Shown here piece by piece: positions 7,951 through 16,873 of a stretch of DNA of 64,000 nt. Source of the DNA: Marinobacter excellens HL-55 (GTDB lineage: Bacteria; Pseudomonadota; Gammaproteobacteria; Pseudomonadales; Oleiphilaceae). Position numbers and translations under genes: made by a program. The number at the start of each line of letters is the position of its first letter. Positions within the stretch are counted from its first letter, which is position 1. The notes beneath the pieces are model-generated. The model had not been told where the DNA came from. It ran no database searches and saw only the letters and a list, made by a program, of their open reading frames with translations. Where the stretch lies: assembly GCA_001314845.1 (NCBI GenBank), contig LJZQ01000004.1, positions 1 through 64,000 on the forward strand, in the 5' to 3' direction.

Positions 7951-8601
7951 ATGAAAACACTGGTAGCAATCGCGCTGACTGCGTTTATCACGCCGGCACT
8001 TGCCGACGACTACATGGCCGACCTGAAGGTTCCCGAGATCAATGGCTGCAAGCTGCAACCCAAAACCGACTGCCGCGGCGCAGATCTGAGCGGTGCCAAT
8101 CTCTCGAACATGGACCTGAAGCAGGCCAACTTTGAGGGTGCCAACCTGACCGGGGCAAACCTGAGCCACGCCAACCTGCGAGGAGCAGACCTGAGCGGTG
8201 CGCAACTGGATGAGGTGATCGCCCACAGGGTAAACCTGTATCGGGCCGACGTTCGCGGCGCAAAAATCAGAAACGCCAACCTTCAAGGTGCGCAGGCAGA
8301 GTACCTGTTCGCGCAGGGCGCCGATTTCACAGGGACCGATATGACCGGAGCCAATTTCGATTTTTCGAGGTTCTCAGGCGCCACCATGGTTGATTGTAAT
8401 CTCAACTTTGCCAGCTTCGAGATTTCCTGGATGCCGAAGGCAAACCTCGAAGGATCAAATCTGTTCGGTGCCAATCTTCAGGAGGCAAAGTTGGGACACG
8501 CCAACCTGTCGAATGCCAACATGAATGGTACCCGGATTCATTTCGCAACGTTTGAAGGCACTTTCATGGAAGGTTGCGATGGTTGCCCGTTTGACTGGTG
8601 A
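7951..8601 (+). CDS. Exported pentapeptide-repeat protein linked to PQQ alcohol oxidation
   Basis: A 216-residue protein with a signal peptide (MKTLVAIALTAFITPALA) and two tracts of A(D/N)LXX pentapeptide repeats, for example GADLSGANLSNMDLKQANF and GSNLFGANLQEAKLGHANL. These fold as a right-handed quadrilateral beta-helix. Four cysteines occur, two near the N-terminus (CKLQPKTDC) and two at the C-terminus (CDGC), suggesting disulfides in the periplasm. Pentapeptide proteins are found beside quinoprotein dehydrogenases in other genera, but their role is not established. ATG 7951 has GGGAGA six bases upstream; an adjacent ATG lies at 7948. Confidence 0.75.
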   Translation: MKTLVAIALTAFITPALADDYMADLKVPEINGCKLQPKTDCRGADLSGANLSNMDLKQANFEGANLTGANLSHANLRGADLSGAQLDEVIAHRVNLYRADVRGAKIRNANLQGAQAEYLFAQGADFTGTDMTGANFDFSRFSGATMVDCNLNFASFEISWMPKANLEGSNLFGANLQEAKLGHANLSNANMNGTRIHFATFEGTFMEGCDGCPFDW

Positions 8602-8633
8602 GACAAGTTGCAGAATCAGGCTAGCTCATAAAA

Positions 8634-9305
8634 TCAGGAAAGGTGGGAGGCAGATTCTGAAAGCTTCCCGACCTTCCCATAATTCACGAGCCCCGCATCC
8701 GCGGCCCGGTGCAATAGTTCGATCGACGAATTGATGCCCAGCTTGCCTTTCAGAACCGCCAGGTGATTCGCCACCGTTTTGGTACTGATGTTGAGGCACT
8801 GGGCAACCTCACGGGGTGAGGAACCACGAGCCGTGAGGATCATTATCTCCAGCTCTCTCTGAGTGACATCGCCCAGACGCGAATCGTCAATGCCCTGATT
8901 GGCAAAGGCCAGACGCGTGGCAAGCGCATGCTCAAGGTAAAGCTGGTGGTCAGCTACCCCACGCACAGCGGCAATGAGCTCGGAAGGTCGGCAATTCCGT
9001 GACACATACCCCAGAGCGCCGGCATCCAGAGCCTGGCGAACCAGGGCAGGATCATCTATCACCGACGCAAACAGAACGGCACTGCGACGCCAGCGCGCTT
9101 TCAGTCTCTTGCAAAGTTCCAGACCCGAAAAATCCGGAAGCAGGAGCTCGGTGACAACAATATCGGCCGTCTGCTCAGCGTACCGGGACAGCGCCTCGGC
9201 GCCGGAATCTGCCTGGTCAACAATGACACCGGGCAGCATGGTTCGCAGCAGGCAGGCGATCCCCTCTCTCGTAATGCTTTGACCTTCTGCCAGCAGTATT
9301 CGCAT
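8634..9305 (-). CDS. LuxR-family response regulator with degenerate receiver (EraR/ExaE-like position)
   Basis: A 223-residue NarL/FixJ-type regulator with an N-terminal receiver (1-120) and a C-terminal LuxR helix-turn-helix (about 150-210, LTARGSSPREVAQCLNISTKTVANHL). The receiver lacks key residues. The phosphoacceptor position is Glu53 (VVTELLLPDFSG) instead of Asp. The N-terminal acidic pair is reduced to AEG, and the conserved Lys in the GYLLK motif is Arg (GYVSRN). This suggests phosphorylation-independent or constitutive action. ATG 9305 has TTGGAGGC upstream. By position it may correspond to the ethanol-oxidation regulator EraR/ExaE, but no partner kinase adjoins it. It is convergent with the pentapeptide gene. 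Confidence 0.8.
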   Translation of the reverse strand: MRILLAEGQSITREGIACLLRTMLPGVIVDQADSGAEALSRYAEQTADIVVTELLLPDFSGLELCKRLKARWRRSAVLFASVIDDPALVRQALDAGALGYVSRNCRPSELIAAVRGVADHQLYLEHALATRLAFANQGIDDSRLGDVTQRELEIMILTARGSSPREVAQCLNISTKTVANHLAVLKGKLGINSSIELLHRAADAGLVNYGKVGKLSESASHLS

Positions 9306-9475
9306 CGTTGCCTCCAAGGACAATCTTCGAGTTTCAAAATCTCCATCTTTTATCCTATCCCCACATCACAGCCCGAAAATGGTTCTTTAGTACCAACTCT
9401 TTGCTACTTTCCGAATATTCCGGTGCCAAACGCCATGCCCTATGCTGGACCGATGCAAGACAGGATTTGGCGACT

Positions 9476-10201
9476 ATGGAACTGCTGGCAAACGAGGTGA
9501 GCTTCCGTTACGGAACTCGTGAAGCCCTGAAAAACATCAGCTTTCGGCTTAAATCCGGGCAATTTCACGGGCTTCTGGGGCCGAACGGCTCCGGAAAGAC
9601 CACCCTGTTCGGCTTGATTACCCGCCTTTTGGCAATGCAGCGGGGACAGATCAGACTCGGGCAGCACCTGCTTAATCGCCATGCGCCGGAGGCTATGAAT
9701 TCCCTCGGGGTAGTTTTCCAGCAAAGCGCTCTCGACCCTGACCTGACAGTACTGCAAAACCTCGAATACCACGGCGCACTGCAGGGTATGGGCAAACAAG
9801 CTCGCCATCAGGCAATAGACCGCGAGATGTCTCGCTTTAGTCTTAATGGCCGTGCTGGCGCCCGTGTCCGGACACTCAGCGGAGGGCATCAGCGCCAGGT
9901 TGAGCTAGCGCGCGCGCTTTTGCATAGCCCCAGCCTCCTGATTCTGGATGAACCAACTACTGGACTGGACCTGGATACCCGACATGGACTCATTTGCCAT
10001 ATTCACCAGCTCTGCCGAGATGAGGGCCTGACTGTGCTATGGGCCACCCATCTGGTTGACGAGGTATGGCCAACGGATAACGTACTGCTCCTTCACGAAG
10101 GTCGGCTAAAAATGCAGGGCATTGCCGAGACTCTGTGCCATCAAACTGATTCCGCTGATCTTAGAGAGCTAATTCAAACTCTTGGTAAGGCTCAACCCTG
10201 A
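9476..10201 (+). CDS. ABC transporter ATPase associated with PQQ-dependent catabolism (PedC/HvxB-like)
   Basis: A 241-residue export-type ATPase: Walker A GPNGSGKTT, Q-loop VVFQQSALDPDLTV, signature LSGGHQRQVELA, Walker B LLILDEPTTGLD and H-loop WATHLVDEV. It matches the ATPase family named for association with PQQ-dependent alcohol catabolism. ATG 9476 is the family start; the frame is open further upstream but that part overlaps the divergent regulator promoter and looks non-coding. The Shine-Dalgarno is weak (AGGAT). It overlaps its permease by one base (ATGA). The cargo is unknown. Some codons look more AT-rich than in the neighbouring genes. Confidence 0.85.
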   Translation: MELLANEVSFRYGTREALKNISFRLKSGQFHGLLGPNGSGKTTLFGLITRLLAMQRGQIRLGQHLLNRHAPEAMNSLGVVFQQSALDPDLTVLQNLEYHGALQGMGKQARHQAIDREMSRFSLNGRAGARVRTLSGGHQRQVELARALLHSPSLLILDEPTTGLDLDTRHGLICHIHQLCRDEGLTVLWATHLVDEVWPTDNVLLLHEGRLKMQGIAETLCHQTDSADLRELIQTLGKAQP

Positions 10202-10992
10202 TGAAAGTCCGCTTCTTCTGGCACGCTTATCTGGGCATTCAGAGCCGGGAATGGCAGCGCTTCTGGCAACAACGAAACCGCTTTGCCACAGCGCTGATTC
10301 GCCCCTTACTTTGGCTGTTTATCTTTGCCGTCGGCCTCGGGCTCTCGGACAACGGATACAACCTGAAAGGCTCCAGCCAGACGACCAGCTATCAAGGCTA
10401 TCTCGTACCCGGTCTCTGTGCCATGGCCATCCTCTTCAACAGCATGCAGAGCGCTCTGTCCATCGTTTATGATCGGGAAGTTGGCAGTATGAGAGTACTG
10501 CTGGTCAGCCCATTGCCCCGCTGGTTTCTGCTATCATCTAAATTATTGGCCATGGGGACACTATCAGTCATCCAGGCGAGCGCCTTTCTCGCGATCGCCT
10601 GGATGACGGGGGTGGTCGACATCGGGCTGATACCCTTGCTTTTTGTTCTGCCCGTTTTTCTGATGGCCGCATTGATGCTGGGCTCACTCGGTCTACTGAT
10701 CGCAACCTGGATCAAGCAGCTGGAGAACTTTGCCGGTGTCATGAACTTCGTGATTTTCCCGGTGTTCTTTTTGTCCTCGGCCCTTTATCCTGCCGAGAAT
10801 TTTCAAGGTCGGAACAGCCTGCTCTACGGTCTGGTCATGGCGAACCCCTTTACTCACGTGACTGAAGCCATCCGCCACGCCCTGACTCTGTCCTGGCATC
10901 CCCAGTCATTGGCCTTCGCCATCGCAAGCACCGCATTACTGGCACTTTTCGCCGTTCGAGGCTTCTCCCCACAGCGAACCAACGTTCTTTAA
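10201..10992 (+). CDS. ABC-2 type permease of the PQQ-associated exporter
   Basis: A 263-residue membrane protein with about six hydrophobic segments and the ABC-2 layout: an N-terminal cytoplasmic stretch, first helix near LIRPLLWLFIFAVGL, and the region GYLVPGLCAMAILFNSMQSALSIVYDREVGSMR, where the family carries its conserved coupling helix. It ends with LYPAENF and a last helix near the C-terminus. It forms a two-gene exporter with the overlapping ATPase. Homologues next to quinoprotein dehydrogenase genes in Pseudomonas are needed for some alcohol catabolism, with the substrate unresolved. Confidence 0.83.
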   Translation: MKVRFFWHAYLGIQSREWQRFWQQRNRFATALIRPLLWLFIFAVGLGLSDNGYNLKGSSQTTSYQGYLVPGLCAMAILFNSMQSALSIVYDREVGSMRVLLVSPLPRWFLLSSKLLAMGTLSVIQASAFLAIAWMTGVVDIGLIPLLFVLPVFLMAALMLGSLGLLIATWIKQLENFAGVMNFVIFPVFFLSSALYPAENFQGRNSLLYGLVMANPFTHVTEAIRHALTLSWHPQSLAFAIASTALLALFAVRGFSPQRTNVL

Positions 10993-11079
10993 AGGTCACG
11001 CAGGCAAAACCAGTACTTTGGTATTACCCGCTTCAATCCCATGGTCTCATTTATTGTTGCCCGGAGGTGTCGTGTAATA

Positions 11080-11095
11080 ATTGTTGAACAACAAT
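11080..11095. promoter_or_regulatory. 16-bp palindrome upstream of the ErbR-like regulator gene
   Basis: ATTGTTG-AA-CAACAAT is a perfect inverted repeat with a 2-base spacer. It lies 128 bases before the preferred start at 11223, or 32 bases before an alternative in-frame ATG at 11127. It is a candidate operator, perhaps autoregulatory. Confidence 0.4.
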
Positions 11096-11222
11096 AACTG
11101 GCGACAAAGCCACCCGGGGAGACCACATGACGATGCCATTCGCTCAGACACGCTCCGCTGATACAAGCTATCATGTTCAAAATCAGCGCTCTGAAGATCA
11201 ACGAAATCAGGTGATAAATCCC

Positions 11223-11900
11223 ATGGAACCGGCCTACAAGATTCTCATAGCCGACGATCATCCTCTATTCCGGGAGGCAATCAGCAGCGTGATTGCTTCA
11301 GGGTTTGAAAATACCGAGATAATCGAAACCGAAAACCTCGACAATGCATTAGAGATCGCCAAGAACACCGACGATCTTGACCTGATATTGCTTGATCTCA
11401 ATATGCCGGGAATGCACGGTCTGAATGGCCTGATTACCCTGCGTAATGAAGCGCCCAGCCTTCCTGTGGTCATTGTGTCGGCGGAACAGGACAAACAAGT
11501 TGTCCTGCAGGCGATAACCTATGGCGCCATCGGATTCATAACCAAATCATCTCCACGGGCGGAAATGACGGAAGCAATTCAACAGATTCTAAACGGCAAC
11601 GTCTACCTCCCCTCAGATATCATTCGTACCAGCAAAGAAAGCCACTCTCGCAGACACAGAAACGATGAAAATCCGATTTCACCGGAAATGCTCAACTCGC
11701 TGACCCGTCGCCAGTTACTGGTTTTAGAGCGCATGGCCAAGGGCGAGTCAAACAAGCAGATCGCTTACAATCTGAACATTGCCGAAACCACAGTCAAAGC
11801 ACATGTATCTGCAATACTGCGCAAGCTAGCAGTTCACAACCGCGTCCAGGCGATACTCTCCGCCGGTGATGTCGATTTCAGTCATTACCTTAAACGTTGA
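11223..11900 (+). CDS. erbR: LuxR-family response regulator, ErbR/AgmR-like
   Basis: A 225-residue NarL/FixJ response regulator with an intact receiver: DDHP at the N-terminus, phosphoacceptor Asp58 in [13 protein letters not shown], and Lys in GFITKSS. The C-terminal LuxR domain contains [28 protein letters not shown]. Sequence and position beside NahK/NosP match ErbR (AgmR), which activates ethanol oxidation genes in Pseudomonas. The start at 11223 places ADDHPLFR at the family-typical position and has AGGTGA 8 bases upstream. An ATG at 11127 with GGGGAG would add 32 residues and cannot be excluded. It is convergent with the kinase gene. Confidence 0.82.
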   Translation: MEPAYKILIADDHPLFREAISSVIASGFENTEIIETENLDNALEIAKNTDDLDLILLDLNMPGMHGLNGLITLRNEAPSLPVVIVSAEQDKQVVLQAITYGAIGFITKSSPRAEMTEAIQQILNGNVYLPSDIIRTSKESHSRRHRNDENPISPEMLNSLTRRQLLVLERMAKGESNKQIAYNLNIAETTVKAHVSAILRKLAVHNRVQAILSAGDVDFSHYLKR

Positions 11901-11911
11901 TCAGATCCCAG

Positions 11912-14152
11912 TCACACCTGGTCCTGCAGTTTGCTGAAAACGTGATTAAGCACACTGCGAAGTTTCAGCGGCTTGACCGGCTTGTTCATCAATAGGTACC
12001 CCAGCTCGCGAATGTGCTGCTTCAGCTCGTTAGTGTAATTGGCCGTGATCATCAATACCGGCGCCGGCTGACTGCGCCGGCCATTGATCTGGGCAACCGC
12101 ATCGACACCGTTATCATCGTTATCCAGATGGTAATCCGCCAGAACCAGGTCCACCGGTGCGCTGGCGATATCCACTTTGGCGTCCAGATCAGGCACAGAG
12201 ACGGCGGTCACCACCCTGCAATCCCAACCCTCCAGCAGGGTTTTCATCCCCTCACAAATGGCCAGGTCATTATCAATCACCCAGACTCTGGCACCGGACA
12301 GGCCATGATCCACCTCAGCCTTCTGATTATCGCTGGTCGCCGCCGGCAACGGTTGCAGCTGGCCCAGTGGAACCCGGACCGTGAACACTGAGCCCTTGCC
12401 TTCAACGGAGGCGACGGAAACCTCGTGCCCCAGCATTCGGGAGACCTTGTCGACGATGGCCAGCCCGAGGCCAAGTCCCTTGTCGGCCTGGGAGCCACTG
12501 GGACGAATCCGCTTGAACTCCTGGAAAATCTCGGTCAGCTTGTCTTCGGGAATACCTGGTCCGGTATCCCATACTTGTAGCAGGATATGGTTCTTCTGGC
12601 GGCGGCACCCCAGTAGAATTCGCCCGTGCCCCGTGTAACGGATCGCGTTGGTCAGAAAGTTTCTCAGAATCCTGGCCAGCAGCTGGGAATCGGACTGCAC
12701 CACCGCCGACGACGGCACGAAATCCAGCCGCAGCCCTTCCGCCAGCGCCATCTGGCGGAACTCCCGGGCAATATTGTTAAGCAAGTCTCTTAGGTCAAAT
12801 GCCGTGACATCCGGTTTGATCACTCCGGCATCCAGCTTGGAGATGTCCACCAGCGTGCCCAGCAGGTTCTCGACATCGTCCAGAGAGGTGCTGACCGAGC
12901 GCACCAAGCCCTCAGCCCTTGGGCCGAAACTCTGCTCCTGCAGCGCACTGGTAAACAGGCGGGCCGCGTTCAGTGGCTGCAACAGGTCGTGACTGACCGC
13001 CGCCAGGAACTTGGTTTTCGACAGGTTGGCCTGTTCAGCCTCCAGTTTTGCCTCCCGCAGGCGGGCCTCCACTGCGGAGCGTTCCGCAATTTCCTGCCGA
13101 AGCTGGGCATTCAGCCCGGTCAACGCAGCCGTCCGCTCGCGCACCCGCTTCTCCAGATCATCATAGGCCCGCTCAAGGGCAAGCGCGGTTTTCCGGCGAT
13201 CGGTGATATCCCGAATCAGCACGAAGAAACCAACGACTTCTCCGTATTCATCGACATTGGGCACATAAGACCGAAGCATGTATCGCTGCTCACCACCGAC
13301 ACCGGCCTCATCAAACTCGAACGTCACGCTGTGGCCATCCATGACCTCCAGAATCTGGGGTAACAGCCGCTGGTAAAGTTCCGGCTCGTGCACTTCGTCC
13401 AGGCGCATGCCCAGGGGGGACTGCCCAGGCCGACCATACCAGGCCTGATAAACCTTGTTGCAGAACTGCACGGTCAGATCGGCACCCACGTAGGCAATCA
13501 ACGCCGGGACGTGATCGGTCACCACGCGAATCCAGCGCTCACTTTCTTCCAGCGCCTTGATGCGCCGGGCCATTTCGCTGTTTTTGACGTCGGTGATATC
13601 CGAATACAGAACCACCAGCCCGCCTTCCCGGGTGGGCCTTTCGGTCATCTGCACCCAGCGACCGTTGGACAACAGGAACACGGTGCCCTCAGCATCTTCG
13701 TGACTGTGCTCCTCCACGATCAGCCCGGAACTCAACGCTTTCGATTTCACCTCGTCTATCGGGGTGCCCGCTGCCGGCACCGGCACACCGGCATGGCGCC
13801 AGTAACTCCGGAAACGGCTATTGGTTTGAATCAGGCAGTGGTTGTGGTCGAACAGCACGAAGCCATCGGCAATGCTTTCAATGGCATCGTTCAGGCGCTG
13901 ACGCGAGGTCTCCGCCTCTTCCCGAGCACGGATCAGGGCCTTGTTACTGGCCTTGAGTTCTTCCATGGTCAGGTTCAGGGCTTCGGTACGCTCACGCACC
14001 TGCTCCGCCAGTATCACGGAATGTTCAAACGCCGCGTAGGGCTCCGGCTTATGGGCAGAACCAGACTCCACCCGCACAATCAGGGCATCGCGGATTTCAC
14101 GCAGGCGCTGATTCTCCGCCTCCAATTCCGCGATACGCTGGTCTTTCTCCAC
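11912..14152 (-). CDS. nahK: Hybrid histidine kinase NahK/ErcS' (PAS-PAS-HisKA-HATPase-REC)
   Basis: A roughly 746-residue soluble kinase. The N-terminal coiled coil contains IAELEAENQRLRE and ALIVRVESG, typical of NahK. Two PAS domains follow (about 105-230 and 235-360), then a second coiled coil. The HisKA box VSHDLLQPLNAARLF has His388, the ATPase domain carries N and G boxes (NFLTNAIRY, DTGPGIPEDKL, GLGLGLAIV), and a C-terminal receiver has Asp673 in VLADYHLD. No membrane segment is seen. The preferred start is GTG 14152, which gives the family N-terminus and sits just after the nosP stop; an alternative GTG at 14251 would overlap nosP by 77 bases. NahK is the partner of the nitric-oxide sensor NosP. 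Confidence 0.87.
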   Translation of the reverse strand: MEKDQRIAELEAENQRLREIRDALIVRVESGSAHKPEPYAAFEHSVILAEQVRERTEALNLTMEELKASNKALIRAREEAETSRQRLNDAIESIADGFVLFDHNHCLIQTNSRFRSYWRHAGVPVPAAGTPIDEVKSKALSSGLIVEEHSHEDAEGTVFLLSNGRWVQMTERPTREGGLVVLYSDITDVKNSEMARRIKALEESERWIRVVTDHVPALIAYVGADLTVQFCNKVYQAWYGRPGQSPLGMRLDEVHEPELYQRLLPQILEVMDGHSVTFEFDEAGVGGEQRYMLRSYVPNVDEYGEVVGFFVLIRDITDRRKTALALERAYDDLEKRVRERTAALTGLNAQLRQEIAERSAVEARLREAKLEAEQANLSKTKFLAAVSHDLLQPLNAARLFTSALQEQSFGPRAEGLVRSVSTSLDDVENLLGTLVDISKLDAGVIKPDVTAFDLRDLLNNIAREFRQMALAEGLRLDFVPSSAVVQSDSQLLARILRNFLTNAIRYTGHGRILLGCRRQKNHILLQVWDTGPGIPEDKLTEIFQEFKRIRPSGSQADKGLGLGLAIVDKVSRMLGHEVSVASVEGKGSVFTVRVPLGQLQPLPAATSDNQKAEVDHGLSGARVWVIDNDLAICEGMKTLLEGWDCRVVTAVSVPDLDAKVDIASAPVDLVLADYHLDNDDNGVDAVAQINGRRSQPAPVLMITANYTNELKQHIRELGYLLMNKPVKPLKLRSVLNHVFSKLQDQV

Positions 14153-14174
14153 CTCTCCAGAAAACCCGGGGAGG

Positions 14175-15446
14175 TCAGGTGCTGAACTCAGGCTGGCCAA
14201 TGACCACCCCCGTAAAGGTCTGATTGATGTGCATGCCGTTGAACTGCTCACCGTAGGTGTTGAACCCCACCACTCGGTGCGCTTTTAGAAATTCAGAGAC
14301 TGCTTCACTCTGGCCGGTCAGTTCGGCCTCAAGCCGCCGCAGGAAGCAGTCACAGCCGAGGGTGACCAGGGGTGTTCCGACCACCCGTTCAGAAGCTTCA
14401 ATCTGGGTCCGAACGCTGTCCAGGAGTGAGCCCGGCGTCATGGCGGTCATGACGATGCCGGTTTCCACCGCACAATAGAAGGTCAGGCTAAGATCCGCAT
14501 TGACTCTCTGGATGGAGCGAACGAAATAGTTCCCCCCCACACGAACACCCAGGGGCCGGAGGGCGAATACTTTCCGGTCGAGCTCATCCAGAGCTACCCC
14601 GACAGTCCGAGCGTAGACTTCCGCTGCGGGCTCCGCGTTCAATTCGTAAACGGTACGGCTTTGCGCACAGGCCCGGGTAACCACCAGCTTTTCATCCCGT
14701 GGTTCCATGTGGTGAGTAGAAAATACCCGGAAATCCAGCGGAGTATTCACCAGCATCACGGTTGCCGCACCGCAGTGAAATTCGCCATCGTAGTAGACGT
14801 GGGTATCGGCCAGTCGCTCGTCATCGCCGGCGGAACCGCCAAACTGGGGGATAGTGCCCAAGGCCGCATTGAGGGTCGCCAGCACCAGCTCTTCACGGCT
14901 GGAAAGGCCGTCCAGCAGGGTGATGGCAAAGGTATTGCCCTTGACCGGCGCCAGCTTGGCATCGCGGCAGGTGGCCAGCATCTGGTCTATGACGCCCTGG
15001 GCATCCTGAAGGGTGAATCGATCCAGTTGCCGAATCAGGGCGCAGTCGATGGCAAAGTAACGGGCATCAAAGCCGATGGCACTGATGCAGCCACGGTCAT
15101 AGCCCTGCTCGGTAATTTCGCCGGCCGAGGTGCAACCGTATACGCGCACGCCGGCGAACGCAGTTTGTAAGGCGGGGCCTAAGGTTTGCAGGTCGTACTC
15201 GACCGAGCAGAAAAACAGCACACATCCCAGATTGTCGTGGACTAGCCGCTCGGCAAGCTCAGCGGCGGCCAACTCTGGCTCGCGGACACTGGAACTGGCT
15301 ACACGCACGGCGGGTAAGTGACTGACTGGCTTCATCGGTAGCCTGCTCGGAATCCGGGAATCTGAAAACGATTCTACGCCTTCTGAGCTACTGGCCAATG
15401 CGACTTCAGTGCATTTTATTGGCGAGCCAAATCTGCCGTAAGCCAT
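14175..15446 (-). CDS. nosP: FIST-domain nitric oxide sensing protein NosP
   Basis: A 423-residue protein with FIST-N (about 60-245, with VRVYGCTSAGEITEQGY and FGGSAGDDERL) and FIST-C (about 250-400, ending VGFNTYGEQFNG). FIST proteins encoded next to NahK kinases are haem-based nitric-oxide sensors called NosP, and the cistron order here is the same. ATG 15446 has AAGGAGA about 10 bases upstream, but this gives a 37-residue N-terminal extension compared with the Met at 15335, where family homology begins. The 22-base gap before nahK implies one transcript. Confidence 0.85.
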   Translation of the reverse strand: MAYGRFGSPIKCTEVALASSSEGVESFSDSRIPSRLPMKPVSHLPAVRVASSSVREPELAAAELAERLVHDNLGCVLFFCSVEYDLQTLGPALQTAFAGVRVYGCTSAGEITEQGYDRGCISAIGFDARYFAIDCALIRQLDRFTLQDAQGVIDQMLATCRDAKLAPVKGNTFAITLLDGLSSREELVLATLNAALGTIPQFGGSAGDDERLADTHVYYDGEFHCGAATVMLVNTPLDFRVFSTHHMEPRDEKLVVTRACAQSRTVYELNAEPAAEVYARTVGVALDELDRKVFALRPLGVRVGGNYFVRSIQRVNADLSLTFYCAVETGIVMTAMTPGSLLDSVRTQIEASERVVGTPLVTLGCDCFLRRLEAELTGQSEAVSEFLKAHRVVGFNTYGEQFNGMHINQTFTGVVIGQPEFST

Positions 15447-15590
15447 TGATTATTTTCTCCTTGAATCAATGTCCGGTGGCGCAACCAGGTTTTGGCGAGT
15501 GCAAACCGGCACTTTAGTCTGATACGGACATCGCAAGCGCACCGGCATCCTGCCGGGTGCCTGCGATGCCAACTGCGGGAGGCAAGCCCC

Positions 15591-16694
15591 TCAGAACATT
15601 ATAACAGCGCCCAAAGCCAGGGTGTTGGCGTCTGCCGTTTTCACACCGCTGGATTTGGTTTCCTGTTCGAACATGTTGTATTCGGCCACCAGCTTGAAGT
15701 TGCTGTTTACATCGTGGAACACGGCCACAGACATGTTCTCGGTTTCGAACTTGCCCTGATCGGAATCGGTCTCACCGTAGGACACCACAAAGCGGTTGGC
15801 ACCCAAGGTATAGGACGCCTGAACCAGGTAACCGTCGGCATCCTCTTCAGAGGCAAGGGCGCCATCGGTAATCAGAACCGGCACATCGCCCTTGGAGGTG
15901 AAACCTGACGCAGTCAACGACAAGCCAGCCACTGCCGCTTTCACACCATAGCCAACACCCTGACTGTCGATCTTGGTGGTGGCGTTCTCCGAGCTCTGGT
16001 GACGACCGTTTACCCAACCGGTCAGGGCCACACCGTTGAGGTCAGCGCTGTAAGTCACTTCCGCCTCAAAACGCGGTGCGGACTGCTCAGACTGGGCACC
16101 CGGGGTGGTATTGGCAGGCTCAAAGATACCCGTAGCAACGTTCAGACCACCCATGTCCGGTGACCGATATGTGATCTGGGCTGACGGGTTCGGATAAGGG
16201 TAACCAGTGCCGATATTACCGAAAGACACCCCAGTGGCGGCACCCGGAGAACCAAAGCCCATCAGGATCTCGTCCAGGAAAATATTGGAACGGGCATACA
16301 GGCCAAAATCCTTACCAATCAGGACCTGACCAAAGCTGCCATCCACGGTGGCATACAGTTGACGCACGTCGATAGAAGTATCCGTTGGCGACTGCAAGCT
16401 GTCATTGATGGTGCTCCAGAACGAGGAACGCCCGCCTAAGGTCAGGTCACCCATCTCCTTGCTGAAATTGAACCCGATGGTGTTCGGAAGGAAGCCCATC
16501 TTGACGTCTGAATTACGTACGTCAGCCGCCTTGTTATCGCGGTTCACGTAAAACGCATTGAAATATCCGTCCACCGAAAAACTGGTGCCGTCTTCGTTGT
16601 AGAGTTCAATCGCCGCATTGGCTCCGGCACTGGCTCCCATGGCCGCCATCATGGCAATGGCCAACCCTGACTTTCTGAAGTTGTTGTTTTTCAT
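15591..16694 (-). CDS. Gram-negative outer-membrane porin
   Basis: A 367-residue protein with a signal peptide (AMMAAMGASAGANA-AIEL), then repeated amphipathic beta strands and a C-terminal Phe (NTLALGAVIMF), the usual outer-membrane assembly signal. Strand pattern and length fit a 16-stranded general porin of the Omp/porin_4 type. The mature N-terminus resembles small-solute porins common in marine gammaproteobacteria; substrate preference cannot be told. ATG 16694 has GGGGGAT close upstream. The gene stands alone, between nosP and the wax ester synthase gene. Confidence 0.88.
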   Translation of the reverse strand: MKNNNFRKSGLAIAMMAAMGASAGANAAIELYNEDGTSFSVDGYFNAFYVNRDNKAADVRNSDVKMGFLPNTIGFNFSKEMGDLTLGGRSSFWSTINDSLQSPTDTSIDVRQLYATVDGSFGQVLIGKDFGLYARSNIFLDEILMGFGSPGAATGVSFGNIGTGYPYPNPSAQITYRSPDMGGLNVATGIFEPANTTPGAQSEQSAPRFEAEVTYSADLNGVALTGWVNGRHQSSENATTKIDSQGVGYGVKAAVAGLSLTASGFTSKGDVPVLITDGALASEEDADGYLVQASYTLGANRFVVSYGETDSDQGKFETENMSVAVFHDVNSNFKLVAEYNMFEQETKSSGVKTADANTLALGAVIMF

Positions 16695-16732
16695 ACATCC
16701 CCCGGTTGTTTTTTGGAAATCTGGGATCAGAG

Positions 16733-16749
16733 GGCCGGCTTATCCGGCC
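16733..16749. terminator. Short GC hairpin between porin and WS/DGAT genes
   Basis: GGCCGG-CTTAT-CCGGCC forms a 6-bp stem. No T run follows on either strand, so it may be a Rho-dependent terminator or only an RNA stabilising hairpin. It lies upstream of the porin and downstream of the acyltransferase. Confidence 0.3.
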
Positions 16750-16873
16750 GCTCCAGGCGAGGTCTGACGCCTGATTTCCATGGTCGGTGATGCAACAACA
16801 GCGGGGAATGCTTCCAGGGAGCAGGTTTTCTGCTCATTTGGGATGCATGTGAAATGAAACTTTAGGAGTACGA

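Noticed and set aside
13388..14185. 265-residue open frame on the plus strand
   Set aside because: Antisense to the NahK PAS domains; composition is typical of a shadow frame.
15537..15570. GC-rich hairpin downstream of the porin gene
   Set aside because: An imperfect stem with no T run on the minus strand; not convincing as a terminator.
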